A DNA stretch of 64,000 nucleotides, taken from positions 186,001 to 250,000 of the forward strand of contig NZ_BMVK01000009.1 of assembly GCF_014650675.1 (NCBI RefSeq), in the 5' to 3' direction. The stretch comes from Streptomyces anulatus. Lineage in GTDB: Bacteria > Actinomycetota > Actinomycetes > Streptomycetales > Streptomycetaceae. Shown in pieces: positions 1 to 7,670 of this stretch. Both the position numbers and the translations under genes were made by a program. Under the pieces are notes generated by a model. That model ran no database searches, was not told where the DNA came from, and saw nothing but the letters and a program-made list of their open reading frames with translations. The first letter of the stretch is position 1. Every line of letters begins with the position of its first letter.

Positions 1-133
1 GGCGCTCGGGAACGTACAGGGCGAGGCCCGGCGCGCGCGAGGAGCGGGTCTCTGCGAGGGCCCGGCGCAGGAGGCCGGACGCGGGGCGCGTCCCGGATTC
101 GGGTGCGGCGGTCCGGGACGAGGTGTCGGGCAT
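1..133 (-). CDS. Unidentified protein, N-terminal 44 codons only (cut by window edge)
   Basis: An ATG at 133 is preceded by a GAAGGAG ribosome binding site, and the frame stays open to the window edge. It begins 15 bases after the stop of the YcaO gene, so it is probably the next gene of the same transcript. The visible protein starts MPDTSSRTAAPESG and then LLRRALAETRSSRAP, with no signal peptide and no recognisable domain. It could be a further maturation enzyme or an exporter of the RiPP locus. That is inference from position only. Confidence 0.55.
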   Translation of the reverse strand, partial: MPDTSSRTAAPESGTRPASGLLRRALAETRSSRAPGLALYVPER

Positions 134-147
134 GGCGGCGCGCTCCT

Positions 148-1521
148 TCACATGTGCGGGGGCGGGGCGAGGGTGAAGTCCCCCGGCGCGGCGGGCGGTC
201 GGGTTCGCCAGCCCCGGGCGAGCGCGGCGTCCGCGAATCGCGGGCAGCCGAAGTAACCGAAGGCCGCAGGCGCGTTCGGGATCAGCCCGGAGACAAGTAC
301 GCGGGCGACGCGCAGGCTCGTCTCGGCGACGTCCTCCGTGGTGAGGTCCGCGGTGATCACCCGGTGCCCCCCGGCGGCGAGCGCCGTGTCGAGCGCGGTG
401 CGGCTGCCGGGGTCGATCGCGGTGACCGGGACCGTGCCGAGAGCGGGTTCGGTGAAACGTCGGGCGAGCGGTGCCATCCGGTCGTCCAGCCAGACCTGGA
501 CATGGGCACCGAGGTCCCGGACGGCGGCGAACTCGGGCCCGCAGTCGTCGAGATAGCGCCGGTCGGCGCGGTGGTCGAGGTAGAGGCCACGGGCGAGCAT
601 CCCGGCTTCGACCGCCCGGTACACCCAGCCGTCGGCGTCCACCGCGCCCTGGGTGAACACCCAGGTGTGCACGGCCTCCAGCACGGCCTTGCGGGCCGCC
701 TCCGCCGGGTCGTACCGGCAGGCGAACCCGGCCGCGTAGATGCCGCGTACGGGATCGTGCGCTAGGGCCGCCACGCAGGGGGCGAACTCGGAGGGCATCT
801 CCACGATGTGCACGTCCAGCCCGCAGCCGGCCAGGTCCTCGGTGAGTCCGGGGACGCTGGCCGGGTCGATGCCCCGGGTGGGACCGTCCAGGTGCCACCA
901 CAGCTCCAGGGCATCGCGCTCGACGACTTCGAGGAGGCCGCGCTCGACGGCGTCGTCGAGGCCCTGCCCGGTGGCGATGCCCGCGTAGTTGAGGTGGTGG
1001 GTGCGGGGCAGTGAACGCAGCTCGCCCTGACGCCAGTTGAGATGGGTCAGCGCGACGGGGGCCCAGCAGGGTCGCCCGTTCTCGGTGGCCGGGGTCCACA
1101 ACGCCGGTGTGTCGGGGGTGAGTTCGGCGTACGGGAATCCCGGGCGGGCGAACTGCCAGGGGGCGTACGTCGGCAGCGCGCCGGGACCGTAGAGGCGGTG
1201 GCCCTCGGCGGTCAGTTCGGCGGCGGTGGCCCGGCGGGGCTCCTGGGGGTGGCCGGGCGGTGGGAGGCGGTTGCCGCAGTAGCGCTCGACGGCCTCGGCC
1301 ACCGCGGCGATCCACGCGCCCCGGGGGTCGCCGAACGTGGTGCCGAGCGAGACGCGGTCGGCGGGCCAGGCGCCGAGACGGCGGGCGTCGGCGACATCGG
1401 CGGTCATCGCGGTGTAGCGGGGCGGCGCACCGGTGGGGTGCTCGACGGGCGCGACGTCGCGGATGATCCCGCTGACGGGGTCCACGAGTGCTTCGATGGG
1501 CAGGGCGCTGGTCAACGGCAT
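148..1521 (-). CDS. YcaO-domain RiPP maturation enzyme
   Basis: This 457-residue protein carries the YcaO ATP-binding signature: AEAVERYCGN at residues 75-84 and a second acidic motif in GLLEVVERDALELWW. YcaO enzymes use ATP to activate backbone amides of a precursor peptide, giving azolines, thioamides or amidines. The C-terminus is proline-rich (LAPPPHM), reminiscent of cyclodehydratase-type YcaOs, where the C-terminal prolines contribute to catalysis. The gene overlaps the end of the upstream hydrolase gene by 10 bases, indicating translational coupling, and the ATG follows a GGAG. With the E1-like gene, the hydrolase and a 44-aa precursor upstream, it makes a complete small RiPP locus. 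From memory, the set resembles the amidine-forming family known from streptamidine. The chemistry cannot be read from sequence. Confidence 0.9.
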   Translation of the reverse strand: MPLTSALPIEALVDPVSGIIRDVAPVEHPTGAPPRYTAMTADVADARRLGAWPADRVSLGTTFGDPRGAWIAAVAEAVERYCGNRLPPPGHPQEPRRATAAELTAEGHRLYGPGALPTYAPWQFARPGFPYAELTPDTPALWTPATENGRPCWAPVALTHLNWRQGELRSLPRTHHLNYAGIATGQGLDDAVERGLLEVVERDALELWWHLDGPTRGIDPASVPGLTEDLAGCGLDVHIVEMPSEFAPCVAALAHDPVRGIYAAGFACRYDPAEAARKAVLEAVHTWVFTQGAVDADGWVYRAVEAGMLARGLYLDHRADRRYLDDCGPEFAAVRDLGAHVQVWLDDRMAPLARRFTEPALGTVPVTAIDPGSRTALDTALAAGGHRVITADLTTEDVAETSLRVARVLVSGLIPNAPAAFGYFGCPRFADAALARGWRTRPPAAPGDFTLAPPPHM

Positions 1522-3215
1522 ATCTCCGGTGCGGGCTCGACGTAGCGGCGTCGGGCGACGACGGGCAGGTGGAGGGCGCTGCCCCGGGTGTTCACGGTGC
1601 GGCGGGACGGGGCGAGCCGGGTGGCGGTGACGGGGTCCTCGCCGGTGTGCGGGTTGCGGGCGTGGGCGGGGAAGTGGTGTCCGGCGATCTCCGCGCGCAA
1701 TCGGGTCCCGGCGGGCAGCCGACGGCCCAGTGTGCCGAGCGGCACGCTGATGTCCGCGGCCTCGCCGGGCGGGCCGGTGCGCCGGACGATGCCGAAAGCG
1801 AGCGGATCCGCGCGGCCGGTCGGGTCGAGTGCGGTCAGGCGTACGGCCCAGTCGGCACAGGGCGTGTCGGCCGTGACGTTGATCCGGGCGACGGCGGCTC
1901 CCGCCAGGTCGAGCGGGCGGGGCAACGGCGGCGAGAGGAGCAGACAGCGGTCGGCACGCTCGCCTTCGGCCGGGACGGCGAGGTCGTCGGAGCGCACGGG
2001 ACGGTCCGGGTCGGCGTTGAACTCGGCTCCGTGGAGGAGCCGCAGACCGGTGGGCGAGTCGAAGGACCAGCGGCTCTCCGCCTCCGGCCACCACTCCGTC
2101 CCCTCCTGGGCGGTGGCGTCCTGCGGGGTGGCATCCTGCGTGCTCGCGGGGCGGGGGGTGCTCCGCAGCCGGGTGCTGTGCCAGCGACCGCTGTCGCCGA
2201 GGGCGATGGCCCCGTGCCGTGTCGGCTCCAGCCGCCCGGCGAGCGCCGCGCGGGCCCACCGTACGTACAGCGCACCGAGGTTGACGCGTACGCGCGCCGG
2301 TGCGGCGGGGTCGGCGGTGAGGCGGTGGCCCCAGGGCCCGAGCAGCAGACGGGACGGTCCGCCCCAGCCGCGCCACAGGGCCACGGTGTCCTCGGCGAAC
2401 GGGTCACGGGTGCCGCCGACGGCGAGCAGCGGAAGGCGGGCGGAGGAGCCCAGCGCGACGAGCCGGCCTCGTGCGCGGTCGGCCCAGAGCCCGGGCCAGG
2501 ACGGCAGTTCGCGCCCCAGGCTCACGGCGAGCCGCTCCGCGAGGCGGGCTACCGGGAGGTGTTCGAGCAGTCGGGGGTCGTCCGCCAGGGCGCGGGCCAG
2601 CGCGTCCGGGTCGGAGTCGCGACGGTCGCCGTGCGCCGCCCACCAGCCGGCCCGGGCCCACAGCCGCTCCGGCCCCCCGGGCTCGCGCGCCGTCTCGGTG
2701 AGACCGAGCGCGGGCACGGCGGCGATGACGGCGTCGGGGACTCCGTCGTCACCGTGGAGGTCTCCGGGCGCTCCGTCGCGGCGAAGGTTGTCGGTCGCTC
2801 CGTCGCGGTGGAAGTCATAGAGGTCGGCTTCGGGGCCCGCATCGCAGGCGGCTTCAGGGGTGGCGAGTGCGGTGACGAGGGCGCAGTACGCGGCGTAGGA
2901 AGCGCCGACGGCGACGACCTCCCCGTTGCTCCACGCCTGTGCGCGCACCCAGGCGACGGTGGCCGCGCCGTCCGTTTCCTCGTGGCCCCGGTAGGGGTGC
3001 CACTCCCCCGGTGAGCCGTGGCGGCCGCGTACGTCCTGGGCGAGTGCGGCGAATCCGTGCGCCGACCAGCCGCGCAGCTCGGCGCGGTGGGCCTCGCGCC
3101 CGTAGGGGGTTCTGATCAGGACGGCGGGAACGGGGCGGGTCCCGTCCGGGAGGCGTACGTCGGTGGCGAGCGCGGTGCCGTCCGCCGTGGGGACGTACAC
3201 GGTACGGGTGTTCAC
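1512..3215 (-). CDS. CocE/NonD-family (S15-type) alpha/beta hydrolase
   Basis: A 567-residue serine hydrolase of the X-Pro dipeptidyl-peptidase/cocaine-esterase type. The nucleophile elbow GASYAAY places Ser106. An Asp lies in GGTRDPFAED and a His in LLGPWGHRL, in family order, and a beta-rich C-terminal domain follows. The GTG start overlaps the TGA of the E1-like gene (GTGA). The 3' end overlaps the YcaO start. It has no secretion signal, so it should act in the cytoplasm. Placed inside the RiPP operon, it may trim or cleave the modified peptide, or take part in ring closure. The family is known for amide and ester cleavage; the specific role is inferred. Confidence 0.88.
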   Translation of the reverse strand: MNTRTVYVPTADGTALATDVRLPDGTRPVPAVLIRTPYGREAHRAELRGWSAHGFAALAQDVRGRHGSPGEWHPYRGHEETDGAATVAWVRAQAWSNGEVVAVGASYAAYCALVTALATPEAACDAGPEADLYDFHRDGATDNLRRDGAPGDLHGDDGVPDAVIAAVPALGLTETAREPGGPERLWARAGWWAAHGDRRDSDPDALARALADDPRLLEHLPVARLAERLAVSLGRELPSWPGLWADRARGRLVALGSSARLPLLAVGGTRDPFAEDTVALWRGWGGPSRLLLGPWGHRLTADPAAPARVRVNLGALYVRWARAALAGRLEPTRHGAIALGDSGRWHSTRLRSTPRPASTQDATPQDATAQEGTEWWPEAESRWSFDSPTGLRLLHGAEFNADPDRPVRSDDLAVPAEGERADRCLLLSPPLPRPLDLAGAAVARINVTADTPCADWAVRLTALDPTGRADPLAFGIVRRTGPPGEAADISVPLGTLGRRLPAGTRLRAEIAGHHFPAHARNPHTGEDPVTATRLAPSRRTVNTRGSALHLPVVARRRYVEPAPEICR

Positions 3216-4222
3216 GGGCCCGCCTCGGCGGTCCCGGCCCCGGCACGCGTCCGCACAGCCGCCGGGGCGGGCAGGGGGGCGACGTCCGGGACGGGGAGCA
3301 CGGGGTGCTCGGTGAGGGTGAGATCGCGCAGGTCGATCCGGCGGAGCCGACGGCGCACCGGAAGAACGGCCGCCCGACTCGTTCCGGATCCGACTCCCTC
3401 TACCTCACCGGCTTCGGCTTCGGCTTCGGCTTCGGCTTCGGCTTCGGCTTCGGCTTCGGCTTCGGCTTCGGCTTCGGCTTCGGCTTCGGCCCAGGCGATC
3501 AGATCGGCGGTGAGGAGCGCGGCGATCAGGGCGGCCGAGGCTTCGGTGGGGTGGGGTCCGGTGTCGGGGGTCCGGTGTCCGGCCCAGTACGCGGCGAGTT
3601 CGCGATGGGCGGGGGTGGCCGCGAGTCTGCGGAGACGGATGTGACGGGAGGTGACGTCGCCCGGGGCCGCGGCGAGGGGTTCGATCCAGCTGTGGGCGCC
3701 CTCGCGGTGGCAGCGCAGCCAGGCGATGCGCCGCCCGGGCAGCCGGTCCGCCGTGTCCCAGAGCCCATTCGGCACGGGCGAGTCGAGGCACCACACCACG
3801 GCGACGCGCCCTTCGGCGCCGTCGTCCGGGGCCGCCCGGGCCAGCTCCGCCACACCGTCCGGAGTGATCCGGTGGACCTCGGCCCCCTCCGCCCCGGCGC
3901 AGCGCGCCACCGGCGCGGTGAGCACGGGGTCGCCGAGGACATGGACGGTACGGCCGGCCAGCGGGGCCCGCGGCGGGGTGGACAGCGCGTACCCGGCGGC
4001 TTCGAACGCCGCTACGAGCCGGGCGAGTTCGGCCGCGTGCGCGCCCTCGTCCGGCGTCTCCTTCTCCGGCGCCCCCTTCCCCGTCAGCCGGCGCACCAGG
4101 TCCTCGCCGGTGACACCGCCGGTGTCGATGCGCAGGAACTCCCCTCCGGAGGTCCGGAGCACGGGGGCACCACCGGGAACGGTGACGATCCCGGTGCCGG
4201 GAGCGAGTCGACTGCGGGTCAC
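3212..4222 (-). CDS. E1-like (ThiF-type) RiPP partner protein with a Glu-Ala repeat
   Basis: The 336-residue protein starts at GTG 4222 behind a clear GGAGGA; the in-frame codons further upstream lie in a GC-rich hairpin and are not needed. The N-terminal part (TVPGGAPVLRTSGGEFLRID) resembles the leader-peptide-binding domain of TOMM partner proteins, followed by a degenerate Rossmann-like region (GRTVHVLGDPVLTAPVARC). No ATP-binding or CxxC zinc motif of true E1 enzymes was seen. Near residue 240 a run of about 14 Glu-Ala pairs is encoded by a pure hexamer tandem repeat. Such partners present the precursor to the YcaO enzyme. The family call rests on context plus weak motifs. Confidence 0.72.
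   Translation of the reverse strand: MTRSRLAPGTGIVTVPGGAPVLRTSGGEFLRIDTGGVTGEDLVRRLTGKGAPEKETPDEGAHAAELARLVAAFEAAGYALSTPPRAPLAGRTVHVLGDPVLTAPVARCAGAEGAEVHRITPDGVAELARAAPDDGAEGRVAVVWCLDSPVPNGLWDTADRLPGRRIAWLRCHREGAHSWIEPLAAAPGDVTSRHIRLRRLAATPAHRELAAYWAGHRTPDTGPHPTEASAALIAALLTADLIAWAEAEAEAEAEAEAEAEAEAEAEAEAEAGEVEGVGSGTSRAAVLPVRRRLRRIDLRDLTLTEHPVLPVPDVAPLPAPAAVRTRAGAGTAEAGP
3409..3490 (+). repeat. Hexanucleotide tandem repeat (GGCTTC)n, about 13.5 units
   Basis: About 80 bases of uninterrupted GGCTTC units lie inside the E1-like gene and read on the minus strand as alternating Glu-Ala. Because the unit is six bases, slippage would change the length of the linker without shifting the frame. Confidence 0.95.
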
Positions 4223-4269
4223 GGAATCCTCCGGAGCGGAATGCGGGGCGGAACGTTCGGGGGCTGAAC

Positions 4270-4310
4270 GGGGCGGGCCCGCCCGGGATGTCACCGGGCG
4301 GGCCCGCCCC
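4270..4310 (-). terminator. Strong hairpin between RiPP precursor and modification genes
   Basis: A perfect 17-bp inverted repeat (GGGGCGGGCCCGCCCGG and its complement) encloses a 7-base loop. It lies between the precursor stop at 4351 and the E1-like start at 4222. In this position it may act as a partial terminator or mRNA-stabilising stem, making precursor transcript exceed enzyme transcript. There is no long T-tract. Confidence 0.75.
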
Positions 4311-4350
4311 CGCGCTGCGCGGGGAACCTGCCGTCAGCGGCAGGCGTCGC

Positions 4351-4485
4351 TTACTTCTCGGCCGCGGTGTCGGCCTCGACCGCGTCGTCGAAGGGGTTCT
4401 CGACGAGGGCGTTCGAGTGGGTGGCGGAGAGGTGGGCGAGCTGACCCTGATCGGCGATCGGGCTGAACACCTTGTTGTTCTCCAT
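4351..4485 (-). CDS. RiPP precursor peptide, 44 aa
   Basis: The start at 4485 follows GGAGA. The peptide begins MENNKVFSPIADQGQLAHLS, continues ATHSNALVENPFDD and ends AVEADTAAEK. It has no Cys, two His, a few Ser and Thr, and an acidic tail, so a multi-thiazole product is impossible. The conserved-looking centre (HLSATHSNALVENP) is the likely modified part, either flanked by leader and follower or with an unusual core position. It is the first gene of the RiPP transcript, ahead of the E1-like, hydrolase and YcaO genes. A Zur-like palindrome lies 79 bases upstream of the ATG. The assignment follows from size, place and the YcaO context; the core boundaries are unknown. Confidence 0.82.
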   Translation of the reverse strand: MENNKVFSPIADQGQLAHLSATHSNALVENPFDDAVEADTAAEK

Positions 4486-4559
4486 GAGTTGACGTCTCCA
4501 TTCGGTCGGATCGGATGGGTGTTTCGGTCGCGGCGTTGGTGCGTGCCGCAGCACAGACA

Positions 4560-5465
4560 CTAATGAATATGATTTTCATTCCGCAATAGCTGGAGCGGAT
4601 CGAGAGGGTGATCTGGGTAACAGACGGGCCAGCCGCCCTCGCTGTCGATCCCCACCCGGCCCTCCACGCCCAGGACTTCGGCCAGCAGACGCCGGGTGAC
4701 CACCTCGGCCGGAGGCCCGTCGGCGGCGACGCGGCCCTCGCGCAGCGCGACGATCCGATCGGCGAACCGAGCGGCGTGGTTGAGGTCGTGCAGCACCATC
4801 ACGACCGTCAGACGGCGTTCGGCGCGCAGCCGTACCACCGTCTGGAGCACTTCCAGCTGGTGCCGCAGATCGAGATAGGTGGTCGGCTCGTCGAGGAAGA
4901 GCACGCGGGCGTCCTGGGCCAGCGCCATGGCCAGCCGGACCCGCTGGCGTTCGCCTCCGGACAGCGCGTCCACGGGCCGGTCGGCCCAGGCGGCGACGCC
5001 GACGTCCGCGAGCGCCCGGGACGTCACCTCGTCGTCGCCCTCCCGCAGCATCCCGAGCGGCCCCCGGGCGGCATAGCGCCCCTGTCGCACGAGTTGACGC
5101 ACGGTCAGCCCTGGCACGGTGGGCGCCGACTGATGGAGCAGGGCGACGCGCCGGGCGGCGGTGCGGCGGGGCAGCCGCGTCACGTCGTCGCCGTCGAGCA
5201 GAACGCGCCCGCCGCTCGGGGTGAGCAGTCCGGCGGCGAGTTTGAGGAAGGTGCTCTTGCCACAGCCGTTCAGCCCGATCAGGGCGACCAGTTCGCCGGC
5301 GCGGACGCTCAGGTCGACGCCGCGCAGGACCATGCGTCCGGGGTAGCCGAAGGCCAGCCCCTCCGCCCGGACGACCTCCGGTCCGGGCCTCGCGCCCGGT
5401 TCCGCTTCCGGCCCGGCCGCCTCAGCCGGGCTCGGCTTCACTCGTCCGGTCAGGCCTTCCGCCAT
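4560..5465 (-). CDS. Metallophore ABC transporter ATPase (FecE/FepC type)
   Basis: This 301-residue ATPase has Walker A GLNGCGKST, signature LSGGERQRV, Walker B ARVLFLDEPTTYLDLR and a switch His in VLHDLNH, all typical of siderophore and B12 importers. The start at 5465 was chosen for its GAGGAGGG site; an upstream in-frame extension is Arg-rich and not convincing. It is the last gene of the importer operon (lipoprotein, two permeases, ATPase), 91 bases after the second permease. Its last codons (for NENHIH) double as the Zur-like box of the RiPP gene. With Zur-like sites around it, the likely cargo is zinc or a zinc chelate rather than ferric siderophore. This is inference. Confidence 0.93.
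   Translation of the reverse strand: MAEGLTGRVKPSPAEAAGPEAEPGARPGPEVVRAEGLAFGYPGRMVLRGVDLSVRAGELVALIGLNGCGKSTFLKLAAGLLTPSGGRVLLDGDDVTRLPRRTAARRVALLHQSAPTVPGLTVRQLVRQGRYAARGPLGMLREGDDEVTSRALADVGVAAWADRPVDALSGGERQRVRLAMALAQDARVLFLDEPTTYLDLRHQLEVLQTVVRLRAERRLTVVMVLHDLNHAARFADRIVALREGRVAADGPPAEVVTRRLLAEVLGVEGRVGIDSEGGWPVCYPDHPLDPLQLLRNENHIH
4564..4578 (-). promoter_or_regulatory. Zur-like box upstream of the RiPP precursor
   Basis: On the minus strand the sequence is TGAAAATCATATTCA. It matches 13 of 15 positions of the actinobacterial Zur consensus TGAAAATGATTTTCA as I remember it. It sits in the last codons of the upstream transporter ATPase gene and 79 bases before the precursor ATG, implying a separate zinc-controlled promoter inside the operon. 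Confidence 0.75.
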
Positions 5466-5556
5466 GCCACCCTCCTCATCCGTTGTCCTCCACTTCCGTC
5501 GACGGAGTCGACGGCATCGCCGACGTCGGCGTGTCCCGTCCACGTACCGCTCTCCG

Positions 5557-6612
5557 TCATCGCTCGTCCGCCCGTCGCCGTGCCACGGCCATCAGCAGCC
5601 CCGCCCCCACGAAGGTGGTCAGGGCGCCGACCGGGAGGGTCAGCCGGTCCGCTTCGAGCGCGGTGGCCAGCAGTCGGGACAGCAGTTGGGCGGCGGCGTC
5701 CGCCCCGCACACCACCGTCGCGCCGAGCAGCGCGGCACCCGGAAGGGTGATGCGCAGGTCGGCCCCGAAGACGGCCAGCGCCAGATGGGGCACCAGCAGC
5801 CCCACGAAGCCGAGCGCGCCCACGGCCGACACGGCGCCGGCCGTCAGTGCCACGGCGCAGACGAGCGCCGCACCCCGGCCCCGGCCGGTGGCCAGGCCCG
5901 CGGCAGAGGCCTGTTCGTCGCCGCAGCGCAACAGGGTCAGCGGCCCGGCGAGCAGCCAGGCCGCCGCGCCCCAGAAGGCGGCCCACGGCCAGAGCAGATT
6001 CCAGTGCTGCCACACCCGGCCCTCGGTGGAACCGATCAACCACTGGACGACGCTGCCCAGTTCGCCGGGGGCCACCAGAAGGACGACCGCGGTGAGCCCG
6101 GCGAGCACCGCCGAGACGAGGACCCCGTAGACGGCCGTCTGTTCCGGGTCGCCCGCCTCCCGCCCGGCGAGCAGCCACAGCAGGCCCGCTCCGGCGAAGC
6201 CGCCGAGGCAGGCCGCCACGACCACCGCCGTGGGGGATTCCCAGCCCGCGAGGCCGAGGCCGGTCGCGGCGACGGCGCCGAGCACCGCACCGGGGGTGAC
6301 GCCGGTGACCTCGGGTCCGGCCAGCGGGTTGCGCAGGGCCGACTGGAGCACCAGCCCGGCCACCCCGAGGCAGGCCCCGGCGACCAGCGCCACCAGCAGC
6401 CGGGGCAAACGGAGTTGGAGCACGATGTGCTCGGCGGTGGGGTCGCCGCCGCCGAGCAGCACCTCCCGTACGCCTTCGGGGGTGACGCCCCGCCCGGCGA
6501 ACAGATCGGCGCAGGCCACCGCGGCGACGAGCAGCGCCAGGCAGGCCATCCGGACGCCCGGCGCACGCAGGGCCCGACGGGCCGGTCCGGGCACGGTCTC
6601 GATGAGTGTCAT
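5557..6612 (-). CDS. FecCD-family ABC permease, second subunit
   Basis: A 351-residue membrane protein with about nine to ten hydrophobic segments. It shows the FecCD hallmarks LRLPRLLVALVAGACLGVAG, LQSALRNPLAGPEVTGV and GFVGLLVPHLA. It forms the import channel together with the neighbouring permease. The ATG at 6612 overlaps the stop of that gene (ATGA), so the two subunits are translated together. A longer upstream reading frame exists only because the frame is open through the previous gene. Confidence 0.93.
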   Translation of the reverse strand: MTLIETVPGPARRALRAPGVRMACLALLVAAVACADLFAGRGVTPEGVREVLLGGGDPTAEHIVLQLRLPRLLVALVAGACLGVAGLVLQSALRNPLAGPEVTGVTPGAVLGAVAATGLGLAGWESPTAVVVAACLGGFAGAGLLWLLAGREAGDPEQTAVYGVLVSAVLAGLTAVVLLVAPGELGSVVQWLIGSTEGRVWQHWNLLWPWAAFWGAAAWLLAGPLTLLRCGDEQASAAGLATGRGRGAALVCAVALTAGAVSAVGALGFVGLLVPHLALAVFGADLRITLPGAALLGATVVCGADAAAQLLSRLLATALEADRLTLPVGALTTFVGAGLLMAVARRRADER

Positions 6613-7670
6613 CGTTCCGCCTTCCGCAGGACGGGGGCGGGCAGATCCGGCGGCGTCCCCGGTACGGGCGGGGCCAGCGGCCCCCGGTTCCGGGCGGGCC
6701 GTCTTCCCCGCTTCAGCAGCACGACCCCGACCGGCACCCCGACCAGGGCGGTCCAGGCGCCGACGGGCGTCTCGACCGGGGCGAGCGCCAGCCGGGCCGG
6801 CTGATCGGCGCACAGCACGACGATCGCGCCGCACACGGCGGACCGGACGAGCCACCCGGCCGCGCCGCCGTCCGGGCGGAGGCGGCGGGCCAGATGGGGG
6901 GCGAGGAAGCCGACCCAGGCCACCGGCCCGCAGACCGCGACGACGGGGGCGATGAGGACGACGGCGATGCCCAGCGCGGCCACTCGCGCGCGTTCGACCC
7001 GTACGCCCAGCGCACGGGCGTCGTCGTCGCCGAGACGCAGCACACCGAGCACCGGTACGCACAGCACCAGCGCCGGGACGGCCACGGCGAGCCAGGGCAG
7101 CAGGCCGGTGACGTCGTCCCAGGTGCGGGCGGACAGACTGCCCAGCAGGTAGCGGTAGATGAGCTGGAGGTCGAGCTGGTCGGCCATCACCATGAGCACC
7201 AGCAGGCCCGCCTGGAGCGCGGCGGCGACGGCGGCTCCGGTCAGCAGGACGGCCGAGGGGCTCCGTCCGAATCCGGCAGCGACCAGGGTCAGCAGACCGC
7301 CGAGCGCCGCCCCGGCCAGGGCCAGGAACGGCTGCAGTCCGAGAGGGACGGTCAGGGCCAGGACCAGGGGCGCGGCGACGCCCAGGGCGGCGCCGGAGGA
7401 GACCCCCAGCATCTCGGGCACGGCCAGCGGGTTGCGCAGGGCTTCCTGGAGGACGAGGCCCGCCGCGCCCAGGCAGGCCCCGGCGATCAACGCCAGCACC
7501 AGGCGGGGCAGCCGCAGTTCGGTGACGACGAGCCCCGCGAGCCCGTCGGCCCCCAGCGTGGCCGGGAGCCTGGCGGGCGGGACGTACGGCGTGCCGAGGC
7601 TGAGCGCGCAGACCGCGCTCGCCAGGGCCGCCGCGCCCAGGCAGAGCGGTGCCACGGGCGGGCGCCTCAC
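6609..7670 (-). CDS. FecCD-family ABC permease, first subunit
   Basis: The 353-residue protein shows the same family motifs (LRLPRLVLALIAGACLGAAG, LQEALRNPLAVPEMLGV, WVGFLAPHLARRL) and multiple membrane spans. It starts at GTG 7670, overlapping the TGA of the binding-protein gene by the GTGA pattern. The open frame reaches further upstream but would run into the lipoprotein gene. It pairs with the permease at 5557-6612 as a heterodimer. Confidence 0.92.
   Translation of the reverse strand: MRRPPVAPLCLGAAALASAVCALSLGTPYVPPARLPATLGADGLAGLVVTELRLPRLVLALIAGACLGAAGLVLQEALRNPLAVPEMLGVSSGAALGVAAPLVLALTVPLGLQPFLALAGAALGGLLTLVAAGFGRSPSAVLLTGAAVAAALQAGLLVLMVMADQLDLQLIYRYLLGSLSARTWDDVTGLLPWLAVAVPALVLCVPVLGVLRLGDDDARALGVRVERARVAALGIAVVLIAPVVAVCGPVAWVGFLAPHLARRLRPDGGAAGWLVRSAVCGAIVVLCADQPARLALAPVETPVGAWTALVGVPVGVVLLKRGRRPARNRGPLAPPVPGTPPDLPAPVLRKAER

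Noticed and set aside
148..2376. A single 742-residue reading frame covering the YcaO gene and more
   Set aside because: The part before 1521 lies inside the hydrolase gene in another frame and has a low-complexity, Arg- and Pro-rich composition. The YcaO fold begins at ATG 1521.
3409..3490. CRISPR-like or other interspersed repeat
   Set aside because: Units are six bases with no spacers, so it is a simple coding microsatellite.
4351..4485. Thiopeptide or multi-thiazole precursor
   Set aside because: The peptide has no Cys and few Ser or Thr, and no lanthipeptide-type dehydratase or thiopeptide cyclase is present.
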